NCBI GenBank assembly: GCA_033032865.1
Contig: JAWHQI010000013.1
Span: 5,332,001-5,396,000 of the forward strand
Length of the DNA stretch: 64,000 nt
Origin: Dactylorhiza incarnata
Lineage: Eukaryota; Streptophyta; Magnoliopsida; Asparagales; Orchidaceae
Direction: 5' to 3'
Part shown: piece after piece, positions 33,665-44,886 of the stretch
Layout of the letters: each line of letters starts with the position of its first letter
Numbering within the stretch: the first letter of the stretch is position 1
Notes under the pieces: generated by a model
Database searches by the model: none
What the model saw: only the letters and a program-made list of their open reading frames with translations
What the model was told of the DNA's origin: nothing
Made by a program: the position numbers and the translations under genes

Positions 33665-36600
33665 CTATTCCATACTAAGCATGCCAAGATCAATTTTGAA
33701 AGCATTGAATTTAGATTCATCCAATGGCTTTGTAAAGATATCAGCTACTTGTTTGTCAGTGTGGACAAATTCAAGACAGATGTCTTTACATTTTACATGT
33801 TCTATAATAAAATGATATTTAATCTCTATGTGCTTAGTCCTGCTATGAGAGACAGGATTTTTAGCAAAAGATATTGCATTGGATGAATCACAAAACAAAG
33901 GAGATTCCCTATACCTTGAGGTTGTAATCCTCCAACTGATGATGTGTCCAAAGGAGTTATGCACAACAGCTACCTGCAGCAATGTATTAAGATTCAGCTG
34001 TGGATATTGCCACACTGGTTTGTTTCTTGCTGCTCCATGATATCAATCTTCTCCCTAGGAATTGACAAGTACCACTTGTACTCTTCCTGTCTTCTTTGCA
34101 ACCTGCAAAATCTGCATCTGAAAATCCTGTTAGTTCAAAGTCATTGTTCTTAGGGTACCAAAGGCCAAGATGCAAGCTACCCTTAAGGTATCTCAAAATC
34201 CTCTTCACAGAGGTGTAGTGAGATTCCTTAGGACATGCTTGATACCTAGCACAAACACATGTAGAATACATAATGTCTTGCCTACTAGCAGTCAAGTATA
34301 ATAGAGATCCAATGATGCATCTATACATGGACTCATCAAAGGCCTTCCCCTTTTCATCCTTGTCTAATGATACATTTGACCCCATGGGTGTTCTCATGGT
34401 GGAGGCTGATTCCATCCCAAATTTCTTGATGAGCTCCTTAGTGTACTTGGTCTGGGAGATGAAAATTCCATCATCAGACTGTTTCACTTGGAGCCCAAGG
34501 AAATATTTGAGCTCACCTATACTGCTCATTTCAAACTCCCCATGCATTAGATTTGCAAATCTCTTGCAGAGGTTGTCATCAGTAGACCCAAAGATTATGT
34601 TATCAACATAAATTTGGACTAAGAGACACTTGGCCCTTGTTTCCCTAAGAAACAATGTGCTATCAATCTTTCCCCTCATGAACTTGTTCTTGAGGAGAAA
34701 GATGGACAAAGTCTCATACCAAGCTCTTGGAGCTTGCTTGAGACCATATAATTCTTTCCTAAGAAAGTAAACATGAGAAGTTAGGGTTGAATGCACAAAA
34801 CCTGAAGGTTGTTCAACATATACCTCTTCCTTCAAGTCTCCATTGAGGAAGGCTGATTTGACATCCATCTGGTTGACTTTGAACCCCTTGTGGGCAGCAT
34901 AGGCAAGGAATAGTCTAATTTCTTCTAACCTTGCAACTGGTGCAAAGGTTTGATCAAAGTCTATACCTTCCTCTTGCATGTATCCTTTAGCTACTAATCT
35001 GGCCTTGTTCTTGATGATTGTACCATTCTTATCAAGCTTGTTCCTGTATACCCATTTGGTGCCAATCACATTGTGTCCCTGAGGTCTTGGCACCAGCTTC
35101 CATACTTTGCATCTCTTGAATTGTAGGAGCTCTTCTTGCATGGCTTCAATCCAGAAGGTGTCTTGATTGGCCTCTTCAAACTTCTTGGGCTCCATTTGAG
35201 AAAGGAAGCTCAAGAATAGTGCTTCATTATGAGCTCTGCTTCTTGTCAATATGCCTTGGGTATGATCTCCAATTATTAGATCCCTTGGATGATCTCTCAG
35301 GTGCCTTGCAGCAGCTGGAAGAGGGTCCTCTGGAGGTTGTGGTTGTTCCACTGGTTCAGCTGTGACTTCACCATCTTGTACCTCTTCTTCTTCAGGAATT
35401 GCAGCAGCTGTTTGTGTTTTGCTGCTACTGGGCTTGTCTTGGACAGTCAGCTCATGCATCCCTTCTACATTTCCTGTCAAAATAGAAGAACTAGACCATT
35501 CTTTGTAGAGAAGGTTGGTCTCATCAAACACAACATGCATAGATTCTTCTACAACATGGGTTTTCTTGTTATAAACTCTACAGGCTCTACTATAAAAGCT
35601 ATACCCAACAAGAACCCCCACATTGCATTTTTCTGCAAACTTTGTTAATTGAGATTTTATATTATTTAGAATGTAGCATGTGCAACCAAAGATTCTAAAG
35701 TAAGAAATTGTAGGTTGTTTGCCTTTCAGAATCTCATAAGGGGTTTTCCCAAGGACCTTATTGATGGAGGATCTATTGAGAACATAACAGGCTGTATTGA
35801 CTGCCTCAGCCCAGAAGTATTCTGGGAGTGAGGATTCACTAAGCAATGTTCTCCCAGCTTCTATCAAGGTCCTATTCCTCCTCTCAGCCACACCATTTTT
35901 TTGTGGAGTCCTTGGGGAGGAGAACTCTTGGGTGATACCAAATTCTTGACAAAATTTTGTCATGGCTTCAGATTGAAATTCTGTGCCATGGTCAGTTCTT
36001 GTCCTGACCACAGTACATAGTAGATCATTCTGAATAGCCTTGACATAATTTATAAAGACATGTAAGGTATCTGACTTCTTCTTAAGGAAGAATACCCATG
36101 TATACTTTGAATGATCATCTACAATTACCAAGGTATACAACTTCCCACCTAGGCTCTAAATTGGCAAAGGACCAAACAAGTCCATGTGCAATAGGTATAA
36201 ACACCTTTTAGTATCCTTGGAGCCAATACTTTTAAAGGTGGTCCTAGTTTGTTTACCCATTTGGCAAGCATGACAGGGACCACTTTTAACACATTTTAGT
36301 TTAGGATTATTTCTAATAAGGTTCTTAGAAAATAATCTATACATTGTCTTATAGTTAATGTGGGCAAGTCTCTTGTGCCATTGGACACAAAGTGACTCAC
36401 TTTCATTAGCTACAAAGCACACAGAAGAGATAGAATAATTTCAAATGAAGTCTAAGAAATAAACATTTCCACTCCTAGTGCCTGAGAGAATGGTCTCCAA
36501 GTCATTAGACTTTTTGATCAAGCACTTGTCATTGTGGAATTCAATGACATAGCCTAAGTCACATAGTTGGCTTATGCTTACAAGGTTGTGTTGCAACCCT

Positions 36601-36818
36601 TCAACATAAGCTACCCTTGTGATTGAGACTATGCCATTTGAAATCATACCATATCCTTTGGTGACTCCCTTTTCAGATCCACCAAAGATAACTTTGGGTC
36701 CATTCTTCACTGGATGGTAATCCTGTAGAAGATCCTTAGTTCCTGTCATGTGCCTTGAGCACCCACTGTCCAAGTACCATATTTGGTTGAGACTGGTACT
36801 TGAACTAACCTGCAACAT
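33665..36818 (-). pseudogene. Copia A pol (protease, integrase, RT, RNase H)
   Basis: Protease begins IWYLDSGCSRHMTG at about 36780. Pre-integrase zinc region WHKRLAHINYKTM..CHAC near 36390-36250. Integrase core has [12 protein letters not shown], the DHGTEFQS second Asp and [12 protein letters not shown] with Glu. RT has [15 protein letters not shown] and KSAFLNGDL; the catalytic box reads YVDNIIFGS (about 34598-34615), so the second Asp is Asn. RNase H has [17 protein letters not shown] and ends at 33665 (KIDLGMLSME). In-frame stops stand near 36439, 36155, 33990 and 33955. Confidence 0.88.
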
Positions 36819-36823
36819 AAAAT

Positions 36824-39375
36824 TTAATGTACCTTAGGATCCCAACTGACTTTGGGTCCTAGGTTCATGTTAACACCATAGGGGATATTCCTAGAAAGGG
36901 CTGGTTTGGCTTGAGGTTCAATCTTTGCCTTTGGCACATTGGGGTTGTGCCAACAATCAATTGCAAAGTGTCCCACTTTGCCACAGCACCAACACTCATA
37001 TATATTATATCTCCTCTTCTGAACAGTCCTGGAAGATGAAGCTTCCTGTTTCTGTTTAGTAGGGGATGCAGCTGCTGTTTTCTTTTTCTTATTAGTAAAG
37101 GCATGGCTTTTTACCTTACTATAATCAGTCAAGGCAGCCTGTTTTTGTTTGACATCAGCACCCTTTAGCTTGGTAGCTAAACATGTGTGGATGGCAGCAG
37201 AAACTGGGCTTTTTGGCTTGGTTATAGGACAGTCAACAGCCATGGACTTTGCTGAACAATGTTTAGAATTGACAGCCTTAGTTATCTTGAGTGAAGGAGC
37301 TGAGGATCCAAAAACAAAGGGTCCATGATGGGCCATTTGAATTTCCTCATGCAGAGCCTTGAAGGCACTCAAGCCTAACTCCTTTCTATTTCCATAGCTG
37401 TGAGCAATCTTGCTCAAGTTATAGGAACTTCCATTTAATAAGTGACCATGAACACTTTCTTGATCATACTTGTTTGAGGGCATGAAGACTTTCACAAAGC
37501 AGGTCTTAGATTCTTTTGAGTCCTTGACCTTTCCCTTAGTGTTGCTAGTAGCTACCTCCTTGTTGAAAACAACACCTCTCATGTCATGGGAGTTGAAGGT
37601 GTCAATAATAGGCAGCACTGTCTTGGGCTTGGAGAACTTAGCCACTAGCATCCTCTCCTTGAGCAGCTTTTCTTCAAGATCTTTAATGATCTTGTTCTTG
37701 TGTCTTATGGTGTACCCACATGGATGATTGACATTCCCCCTAGCTTGCCAATCTCCTTGCTCATTAGAGCTAGCTGGGTAGCATGCTCAATGCACTCAGA
37801 TTTTGATTGCTTTAGGGAAGTAATTTCTTGGGCTTGCCTCTTGGCTAGCTTTTTGCTCTTTTTCAGAGCTTCAATGAGTGCACCATACCTATCAATCAAT
37901 TGATTGACATCCTCCTTAGAATCTGATTCACTTCCAACTTTAGATGGAGGAGATTTAGATTCTGGACCTGTTTCATAATCAGAAGAAGAAGAAATGCAGT
38001 GTAACAATACCTGCTCATGTTCTGAATTGATGTGGTTGTCCTCATTTTCAGTTATAGCCATCAGCCCATGGTCTTCTAGAGTGTCCTCATCCTCCTCTAC
38101 ATCACTATCTGAATGTGATAGAGGGGCCCTGATTCCTATCCTGGCAGCAGGACAGTCTTCTTCCTCCTGATCAGCAAACAGCCCCAAGTAGGCTTCCTCC
38201 TCACCATCTGAATCTGAAGATGAAGATTCAGATTCACTCCAGCTTTTGCCTTTCTTAGCTAGGAAGGATTTTTCTCCCTTCCTCTCCTTCTGGTGATGAG
38301 GTTTATTGTCACCTCTTTCCTTTCTCTTGACTGGACAGTCAGCAATGACATGTCCAGGCTTACTATAGCAATAGCAAATTATGTTAGTTGAAACATGTTT
38401 ACTAGATTTAGAGTCATACCTATCCCCTTTGGGATGTTGCCTCTCAGATCTATAATGATCCTTCTTGGGATGAGAAGAGGAGGAAGGTTTATTCTTCCAT
38501 TGTTTCCTCCTGATCATCTTCTTGAACTGCCTTGTGAAGGCAGCAAACTCCTCATCTGAAGAGGAGCTGTCTGAATTGCAGCTCTCAGATTTCTCAGATT
38601 CAGCAGCCTTTCTTGGAGGTGACTGCACTCTAACCTTGGTCTTCTTAGAGCTTTCAGCTTTGAGAGCAACAGATCTCTCCCTTGTGTGAGCCCTGGAGGA
38701 AGTGTCCTCCTTCTTTCTTGCAGAGAGCTGCATCTCATATGAGAGCAGTTTCCCAAACAGTGTATGGGTAGGGGTTTCTCCAACCCTTGCCCCTTCTCTG
38801 ATTGCACATATTTTAGTGTCCCAATCTCTAGTTAGAAATCTAAGAAACTTGTCATTAAGTTCATAATCTGTGAACACCCTTCCATAGGTTCTTAGTTCAT
38901 TTACAATCCTAAAGAACCTTTCATAGCGCATGGAGATAGTCTCTTGGCTCAGCTGTCTGAAGGCTTCATACTCCTTATTGAGGAGTGACTTTCTATCATC
39001 CCTTACGTCAGCTGTTATCTCCATATAAACAACTAATGTGTCCCACATTTCCTTGGCAGTTTGGCAGTGTACCAAGTTCTGAAATGTAGTGTCATCAATG
39101 GCATTTACTATTATGTTTTGGGCTCTCTTGTCCATAGTGTACAGTGCTATCTCATCATTGGTCAGCTCAGAAAATACCTTAAGTACTTTTCTAGTAGGGT
39201 CAATAGTGGATACTTTCTCAAAGGTATAAGGACCATTTTTGACAGTCAAAAAGATCCTTGGGTCTGAGGCTTCCATGAATAGTCTTACCCTTTGCTTCCA
39301 TATACCAAAGTTTTCTTTGGAGCATATGGTAAACTTTATTGACCCCAACTCTTTCTTCATTCCACTGTTGGCCAT
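36824..39375 (-). pseudogene. Copia A gag
   Basis: ATG at 39375 (MANSGMKKELGS). The Gag core includes FGIWKQRVRLFMEASDP, AKEMWDTLV and NELRTYG, with a first CCHC knuckle CYCYSKPGHVIADC near 38360. Acidic and coiled-coil stretches follow (KKSKKLAKRQAQEITSLKQS near 37840). A frameshift near 37720 moves the frame; after it a second knuckle CWCCGKVGHFAIDC stands near 36970. Two knuckles about 460 codons apart make this a long Gag, as in SIRE elements. It ends at a TAA near 36824, out of frame with pol. Confidence 0.82.
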
Positions 39376-39442
39376 TGGATTTCAGATTTGACTACTCCTG
39401 TATAGGATCTGATCAGACTGTTAAGTCCTTTTGATCAACCTC

Positions 39443-39455
39443 CCTCTGATACCAC
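39443..39455 (-). other. Copia A primer-binding site, initiator-Met
   Basis: The minus strand reads AGTGGTATCAGAGGGAGG, matching the common plant site TGGTATCAGAG, directly inside the 5-prime LTR (39457). Confidence 0.9.
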
Positions 39456-39456
39456 T

Positions 39457-40706
39457 TGATAGTTTATATAGGTGTAGTCAATAATACCTAGAGGGGGGTG
39501 AATAGGTTTTACTTATTTTCTTTATATAATCCTAATGTATCTAGCTGCAGAAAACTCAGACACAAAAAGCACACAAGGATTTATAGAGGTTCCTCAAGAC
39601 AGGGTGTCTTGAGTAGTCCTCTTTCCCCCTTCACCTTTCTAACAGTGAGTTAGACAAGGCCACAAACTCCAATCTCAGCTCCTTGAGCTTACACCACAAG
39701 TTCCTCAGAACTTCTCAGATCAAGAGTGATCCTACCTCAGGCACAACAGCCCTACACTCAGGCTCAACAGCCCTACACCTCAGGCTCAACAACCCTACAC
39801 CTCAGAGTTATGTAACTCCTACCACTCAGAAATCCCACAGATTTCCTACCTCAGACCTATCAACAAGTCCTACCACTCAAGCTGTCAACACAGCTTTACA
39901 CACAGGCTCAACAGCCTTTCACTCAGGCAACAATGCCTTACAAAGATATAATAGAGTTTGAGCTAAATACAGAAGACAAAAGGTTTACTCTTTGGTCTTC
40001 TGAATTCTTTCTTCAGATCTGAAAAACAGCAGCTTCAGATTTGTATCACCTTGATCTTCTCCTTCAGCAAAGCAGAAGATCAACTTGCCCTTCTTGAGTT
40101 AGTACAGGAAGAGCTAACTAATCTCCTTCAGAAGATTAACTCCAGCTTCAGAGAACAACTCCAACTTGCTGGAATGAGAGGGCTCGATTGCGGCTTGCAG
40201 CAAAAGCTCTTTATGGAACAGTACTTGTTGTTGTGCCCTAGCATTTGCTTTTATACCTCCAGAAGGCTTCAACGGCTATTACAATCCTCCTGACACAGTA
40301 TGGGGCAGATTGGAGTTGCTTTTCCCTTTCTACTTTCTCTTGCGCCAAAAGTAGATCCCGTCAGCACATTTGAACCTGTCTCAGCGGTTGGGCTGAGACA
40401 GCTTCCAGTCTCAGTGGTTGCTTCAGTCTTCTTCTCAGCGGTTCCGCTGGGACAGGCAAGTCTCAGAGGTTTTCCTCTATCTGCAGCTCTGCAAGCCCAG
40501 ACTCCATCTCAGCGGCTGGACTGAGACAGAGATGTCGTCTCAGCGGTTTTGGGCAGATAGTTACCAATACTATTTCTTGTCTTGGAATAACCTAGCCCTA
40601 CATGCTTATGAGATACAAATAGGGTTTATCAAATACAACTTGTACTTTTTATTTGAGTGTGAGGCCTCTTCATATTAAAGGAACATTGAGGGTCAATTTC
40701 CCAACA
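39457..40706 (-). repeat. Copia A 5-prime LTR
   Basis: 1,250 bp, near-identical to 28806-30056. TATA (minus) at 40247-40255; TCTCAGCGG cluster at 40377-40545. Confidence 0.92.
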
Positions 40707-42111
40707 GTCTCGGTCTTGAAAACTGAGGCATCCTCGTGGCCATAAAGACCGAAGGAGAGCGAGAATGCCTGTCCATTGACAATCATCTGCTCCACCCAAG
40801 AGGGAAGGAGGGTGGAGATTGAGGCCTTGTTGACCTCGGGATTCCAGTATAACAGGTACTCATCGGCCTCATCCTTGTGCTTCTGGCTGAGACCAAAGTT
40901 CCAGTGGTTGATCGACACTGGCAGGGCGGATGTCCGGGCGACCTCTTCAACCGGCTCGATGGCCTCCCTTTCCTCGGAAAAGTCAGTCAGGGAGATCTCG
41001 CCCAGGGAGGTCTCGACATGCCCCTTTACCTTCTCAGATGGGAGGGGGTTCTTTTTGTTCTTCTTCTACGAGGGCTGCGAGGGGAGATCCTTGCGGCCAG
41101 AAGACTCAGCTCTCTTCCTGGTAGGCGGGGCAGTAGGGCGGGGAGTCTCGCGGCAGGCATCCGCTCCCATTTTTGCGAGAGCGAGGCCCGCAGGAACTGG
41201 CTGGTTGCTCGCATAAGGAGGATGGACGGGGAGGTCTCGCTCACCTGTAATGATTTCACAATTAGAAATATTTGGCAAAAGCCTTAAGAAAAAATAAGCG
41301 AATGAGCACGATACATACCCTACCCAGGGAGCACCGGTGGCAGCGAGTCGAGGTTTCTGCGGAGATGGACCACCTCAAAGTTCTTCTTGTTGAAGAACTA
41401 GAACAAGGCGGCATCATGGCTGCAGAGAGCCGGGTGGCGGTAGGTGCTCTCGCCATGCTGAATTGGAGAGAAGGGAACGTTGCCGAAGTTCCCTTTGACG
41501 AAGAGGAATTTCTGAACCCCGTAATGGCTCTTGTTGACGGTCTCGATGACCTTGATCCCCGAACCCACGAAGTAGGCGGTGCCCTCCTTGTAGGCCCTGA
41601 AGGAGAACAGCTTCCGGAAGACTGGTAAGCTGAACTCGATGCGCTCTTCTCACATATAGCATGCAAACACGACGATGACCGCCATGGCGTTGTGGGTCAG
41701 CCGACCCAATATCACACCGAAGTGCTTTAGCACCTGGCGAGAACAATTGCGAGGCCTCAAAAAAGCGAGCGAGAGTTTAAATTGTGGCAAGATTTGAAAG
41801 TAAGCGAGACCAGTAAGTACCTGGCGAACCTCTGGCCATAAGGGCAGGCGCAGGCCAAATACAAAGTGGGCGATAGGGATGGCAAGCTCATCCCGCAGGG
41901 TGGCATTGATTATATCATCCGCGCCAGGGCAGCGAGCGGAGAACCCCGGCGGTATAATGTCGGCGACGGCGGCGATGTATTCTTCCTAGGTCAGGTTGTT
42001 GTTGAAGAAAGTGTGGTCGGTAAAGGCGCAAGCACACTTTAGCCGACCTTCTGCCTCGCTAGCTTCTCCCACCATTGTTGAAACCTTTGAAGAAAAAGAT
42101 CAGAAGGCGCG

Positions 42112-42917
42112 TGTAACGTCCCAAGGCCCTGGACTTACCATCGGGACAACGTACACCGACTGCCTCGCCTGGCGACCGTTACCGGGTTGCAGCCCAAGCA
42201 CCCCAACCCCTCTCCAGCCCACAGGCGGGTTGTTGGTGGCCACAGCCTCCTTTTGGTGAGAACTGATCCAGTTAAGCGCCTCTACGGGGCCTTCCCAGGA
42301 GGTCACACATCCCAGTACTACTCAAGCCCGAGCACGCTTAACTATATAGTTCTTTTACTTCTCATCACCAATTGAGTTGCACTTTTTTTGTAACGTCCCA
42401 AGGTCTTGGACTTATAATCGAGACAACGTCCACCGACTGCCTCGCCTGGCGACCGTTACCGGGCTGCAGCCTAAGCACCACAATCCCTCTCCAGCCCACA
42501 TGCGGGTTATTGGTGGCCACATCCTCCCATTGGTGAGAAGTGATCCAGTTATGTGCCTCTACGGGGCCTTCCCAGGAGGTCACCCATCCCAGCCAGCCCG
42601 AGCACGCTTAACAATATAGTTCTTTCACTTCTCATCACCAATTGAGCTGCAGCTCAATTGGTGATGAGAAGTGAAAGAACTATATAGTTAAGCGTGCTGA
42701 GGCTGGAGTAGTACTGGGATGGGTGACCTCCTGGGAAGGCCCCGTAGAGGCACTTAACTGGATCACTTCTCACCAAAGGGAGACTGTGGCCACCAACAAC
42801 CTGCCTGTGGGCTGGAGAGGGGTTGGGGTGCTTGGGCTGCAGCCCGGTAACGGTCGCCAGGCGAGGCAGTCAGTGGACGTTGTCCCGATTATAAGTCAAG
42901 GGCCTTGGGAAGTTACA
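42112..42917. mobile_element. 5S-rRNA-derived (Cassandra-like) three-unit palindromic insertion
   Basis: 806 bp flanked by GCGCG on both sides (42107-42111, 42918-42922), so it entered as one unit. Three units of about 260-277 bp: 42112-42388 and 42389-42649 with 5S on the minus strand, and 42650-42917 with 5S on the plus strand. Each carries the internal part of plant 5S rRNA (GTTAAGCGTGC .. AGTAGTACTGGGATGGGTGA; plus copy at 42689-42740), with box A and box C of the pol III promoter. Ends are TGTAACGTCCC and GGGAAGTTACA. Cassandra elements are known to hold 5S in their LTRs; here no internal domain is seen. It sits in the leader of antisense gene 2. Confidence 0.8.
42389..42917. repeat. Large inverted repeat with arms of about 260 bp
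   Basis: Units 2 and 3 are reverse complements meeting at ATTGAGCTGCAGCTCAAT, with the centre at 42649/42650 and no loop. A transcript of either strand would fold into a long hairpin. Confidence 0.85.
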
Positions 42918-43000
42918 GCGCGAAGGAGAGAAAGCGAGATCTCTCAGGAAGAAGAAGAAGGGCTAGCGTTAAATGCGGTAGGTGAGTCCAGCGCTGAGAC

Positions 43001-43010
43001 CTATTTATAG
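43001..43010 (-). promoter_or_regulatory. TATA box of Tat2 antisense gene 2
   Basis: The minus strand reads CTATAAATAG. Setting aside the 5S-derived insertion, it is about 115 bp before ATG 42075. It corresponds to 2666-2676 in Tat1. The stretch 43011-43410 is spacer between the two antisense genes, without an ORF of note. Confidence 0.65.
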
Positions 43011-43410
43011 GAAACAAAAAGCACGGGAAAGAAGTCGAAGCGATGGGGGTGCGGTTAGGAAAAACCCCGTGTGATGATTGCACGCGAGAACGTAAGGTAA
43101 CCCCGGAATTCTTAGCGAGTGAGACCAGCTTGCGAGGTTAGTATAAGCAAAATTTTCATACGAGAACAACAAGAAAGAAAGCAGAAACAAAAGATAGAGC
43201 GAGCATCACTAGCAATTAATGCATTAACAAATAATAAGTGCGCAAGAGCACCGGTAGCGGGCGAGAAATAGTTAATGTTAAAGAATAGAATTGCGAGATT
43301 GTCCAGCGAGATTAAACAAAGTTCATGCATTGATGGGGGCTTGCCGGGCAGTGGAAGAGTGCGAGCAATGATTAGTAGTGTATCCATTTCAACCTGCCAC
43401 GGCCTCGCAC

Positions 43411-44574
43411 TCATGACCGCGGCAGAATCCTAGGGTAGTGGTATGCGCTGGCAGCGCGAGCCTCGTGTTGAATCAAGCGAGCGTAATCTTCTACTCGCGC
43501 GAGGTGCGTCCCTGGGGAGGTGGACGTCTCGCAAAGATCCTGCGGCTTTTCGGCATGGAGCCGCGCACACTCATCCAACAAAGCGGCGTGCCGCTCAGTG
43601 GCAATCTCTCTGTCCCTCTTCGCCTGGAGATGAAGATCCTACAGTAGTCGTCCTTGTTTCTGAAACAATTCTGAAGTTCGCCTATTCATGGTTTCGGGAT
43701 CTCGCGGATCGCCAAGGAAAACATCCATTTGCTGCGGCAAGGGAATGGGCGACTTCTCTTCCTCCCCAAAGTCAGAGTCGGTGCGGAGGGTCTCTGAATC
43801 ACCTACGAGCAAATCCAAACAGCATCATTAGTTAGCAAAGCCTTTTCTTATTGTCGCAGGGAGTGATTTGTCTCATAAGAAGCAATAGAATCCTTACCAG
43901 GAGGAGGGCGAGAAGTGTTAGGCCGACCCTGAAAAAGAGTAGTGAAGGGAAGCGAGACGAACTTCCCTAGACCAGAGCGGTGCGTCACGTCATTGGTAGG
44001 AGTGGTCGTGGCCGGTCGCGAGCCACCGGAACCATCCCCCTCAAGAGATTGAGCCCCGGGGTATTAAGGGTATTGTCAGGGGGGATCGGCGACTGGGGTC
44101 GCAAGTTCTGGCGACCTGGGGTCGCATGGGGGGAGGCTGTAAGAAGTAAAGTGAAAAGGTCGTCATTCAGGATATCAATTTTGGCAGGTAAGAGCGGGTA
44201 ACTTACCAGTAGCTTTCCCGTTGGCGAGGTCATTCTTCGCCGGAGGATCGGGGCGAGGCCGGGTTAATCCTTCGCTCGCGCTCTTATCAGTAGGAGGGGT
44301 TTCTGCGGTGAGGCAAGGTTTAGTGAAATCGAATGAACAGTTAAGCGAGAAGGATAGCTTTTACCTCGCTGGTGGACCTGTTATTAGGAGAGGAGTCCTG
44401 CAGTACAGTCTCATCCCCCTCCCCTAGGGGTAGGAGGATTGGCTTCACCTTTTTCGTCTTGGGCAGTGGAGGAATGGTCTGGCGGGTAATCCACTAGGCA
44501 GTGTTGGCCATGGTGGAGAGCTCGCCCGCCTTGGACGCCCTTAGGCGAGCTTGAAGTTCTTTGGAAAGAGGCAT
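43411..44574 (-). pseudogene. Tat2 antisense gene 1
   Basis: Exons about 44574-44365, 44302-44207, 44136-43898 and 43802-43411. Introns 44364-44303, 44206-44137 (donor GTAAGT) and 43897-43803 match the Tat1 positions. It starts MPLSKELQARLRASKAG and shares with Tat1 the blocks VFLGDPRDPETMNRR and SPGTHLARVEDYARLI, ending YHYPRILPRS. Stops near 44494 and 43644 disable it. Function unknown. Confidence 0.7.
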
Positions 44575-44651
44575 TTTCTGGCAACTACAGTAGTAGGAGG
44601 TGGAAAAGGAGGAATAAATAAAAATGTTGTGCGTCACCCCAGCTTGGTTTG

Positions 44652-44660
44652 TATTTATAG
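44652..44660 (-). promoter_or_regulatory. TATA box of Tat2 antisense gene 1
   Basis: The minus strand reads CTATAAATA, 78 bp before ATG 44574, and aligns with 4365-4373 in Tat1. Confidence 0.65.
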
Positions 44661-44773
44661 CTGTGGGGTAGGGCCCACAAAAAGATTCCCGACAGATCAG
44701 CGGTCGCCGGCGAACATCCGGGCTTGGAGGATTCTTTACGAGCTTAGATTAATCTCACAAAGAGCGGGGATTG

Positions 44774-44886
44774 TGTACAACCCTGTGTTCGCCTGAGGGA
44801 ATAAGGTTCAAAGATGAGCGAATTAGGCTGGAAGTGGCCATATTGCCACTGAGGAGTCGTGAGAGCCAGGCAAGGCGAGCCAGGGC
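44774..44886 (+). repeat. Tat2 3-prime LTR, first part
   Basis: TGTACAACCC to GCCAGGGC, matching 11556-11668. A polypurine tract AGAGCGGGGATTG precedes it. It is interrupted by Gyp-2 and resumes at 54046. Confidence 0.9.

Larger units (their letters stand above)
28806..40706 (-). mobile_element. Copia A: SIRE-like Ty1/copia element with extra ORF
   Basis: 11,901 bp on the minus strand. LTRs 28806-30056 and 39457-40706 differ at roughly 25 sites by eye (about 2 percent). Flanks GTATC and GTCTC are a 5-bp duplication with one change. Contents: primer site, gag, protease, integrase, RT, RNase H (the Ty1/copia order), then a long extra ORF before the 3-prime LTR, as in SIRE/Maximus elements. If a grass substitution rate of 1.3e-8 applied, insertion would be under about 1 million years ago. 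Confidence 0.92.
28201..42075 (-). pseudogene. Tat2 antisense gene 2, split by Copia A
   Basis: Exons about 42075-41821, 41733-41324, 41244-40707 joined to 28800-28596 across Copia A, and 28521-28201. Introns 41820-41734, 41323-41245 and 28595-28522 lie at the same places as in Tat1 (donors GTAC, GTAGGG, GTAAGT). Shared protein blocks include EERIEFSLPVFRK, NKSHYGVQKFLFVKGNFGN and AFSLSFGLYGHEDAS. Copia A entered between the blocks after EDAS and before ARAQLRSLELAHM. Stops near 42010, 41650 and 41400 show further decay. The predicted domain is that of Tat1 gene 2. Confidence 0.75.

Noticed and set aside
36819..36850. Intron between gag and pol in Copia A
   Set aside because: A GTACATTAAA..TTGCAG segment would restore the frame but is only about 23 bp, far below plant intron size; a plain frameshift is likelier.
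42689..42740. 5S rRNA gene
   Set aside because: Only the internal and 3-prime part of 5S is present and it sits in a repeated element with target-site duplication, so it is not a functional rRNA gene.
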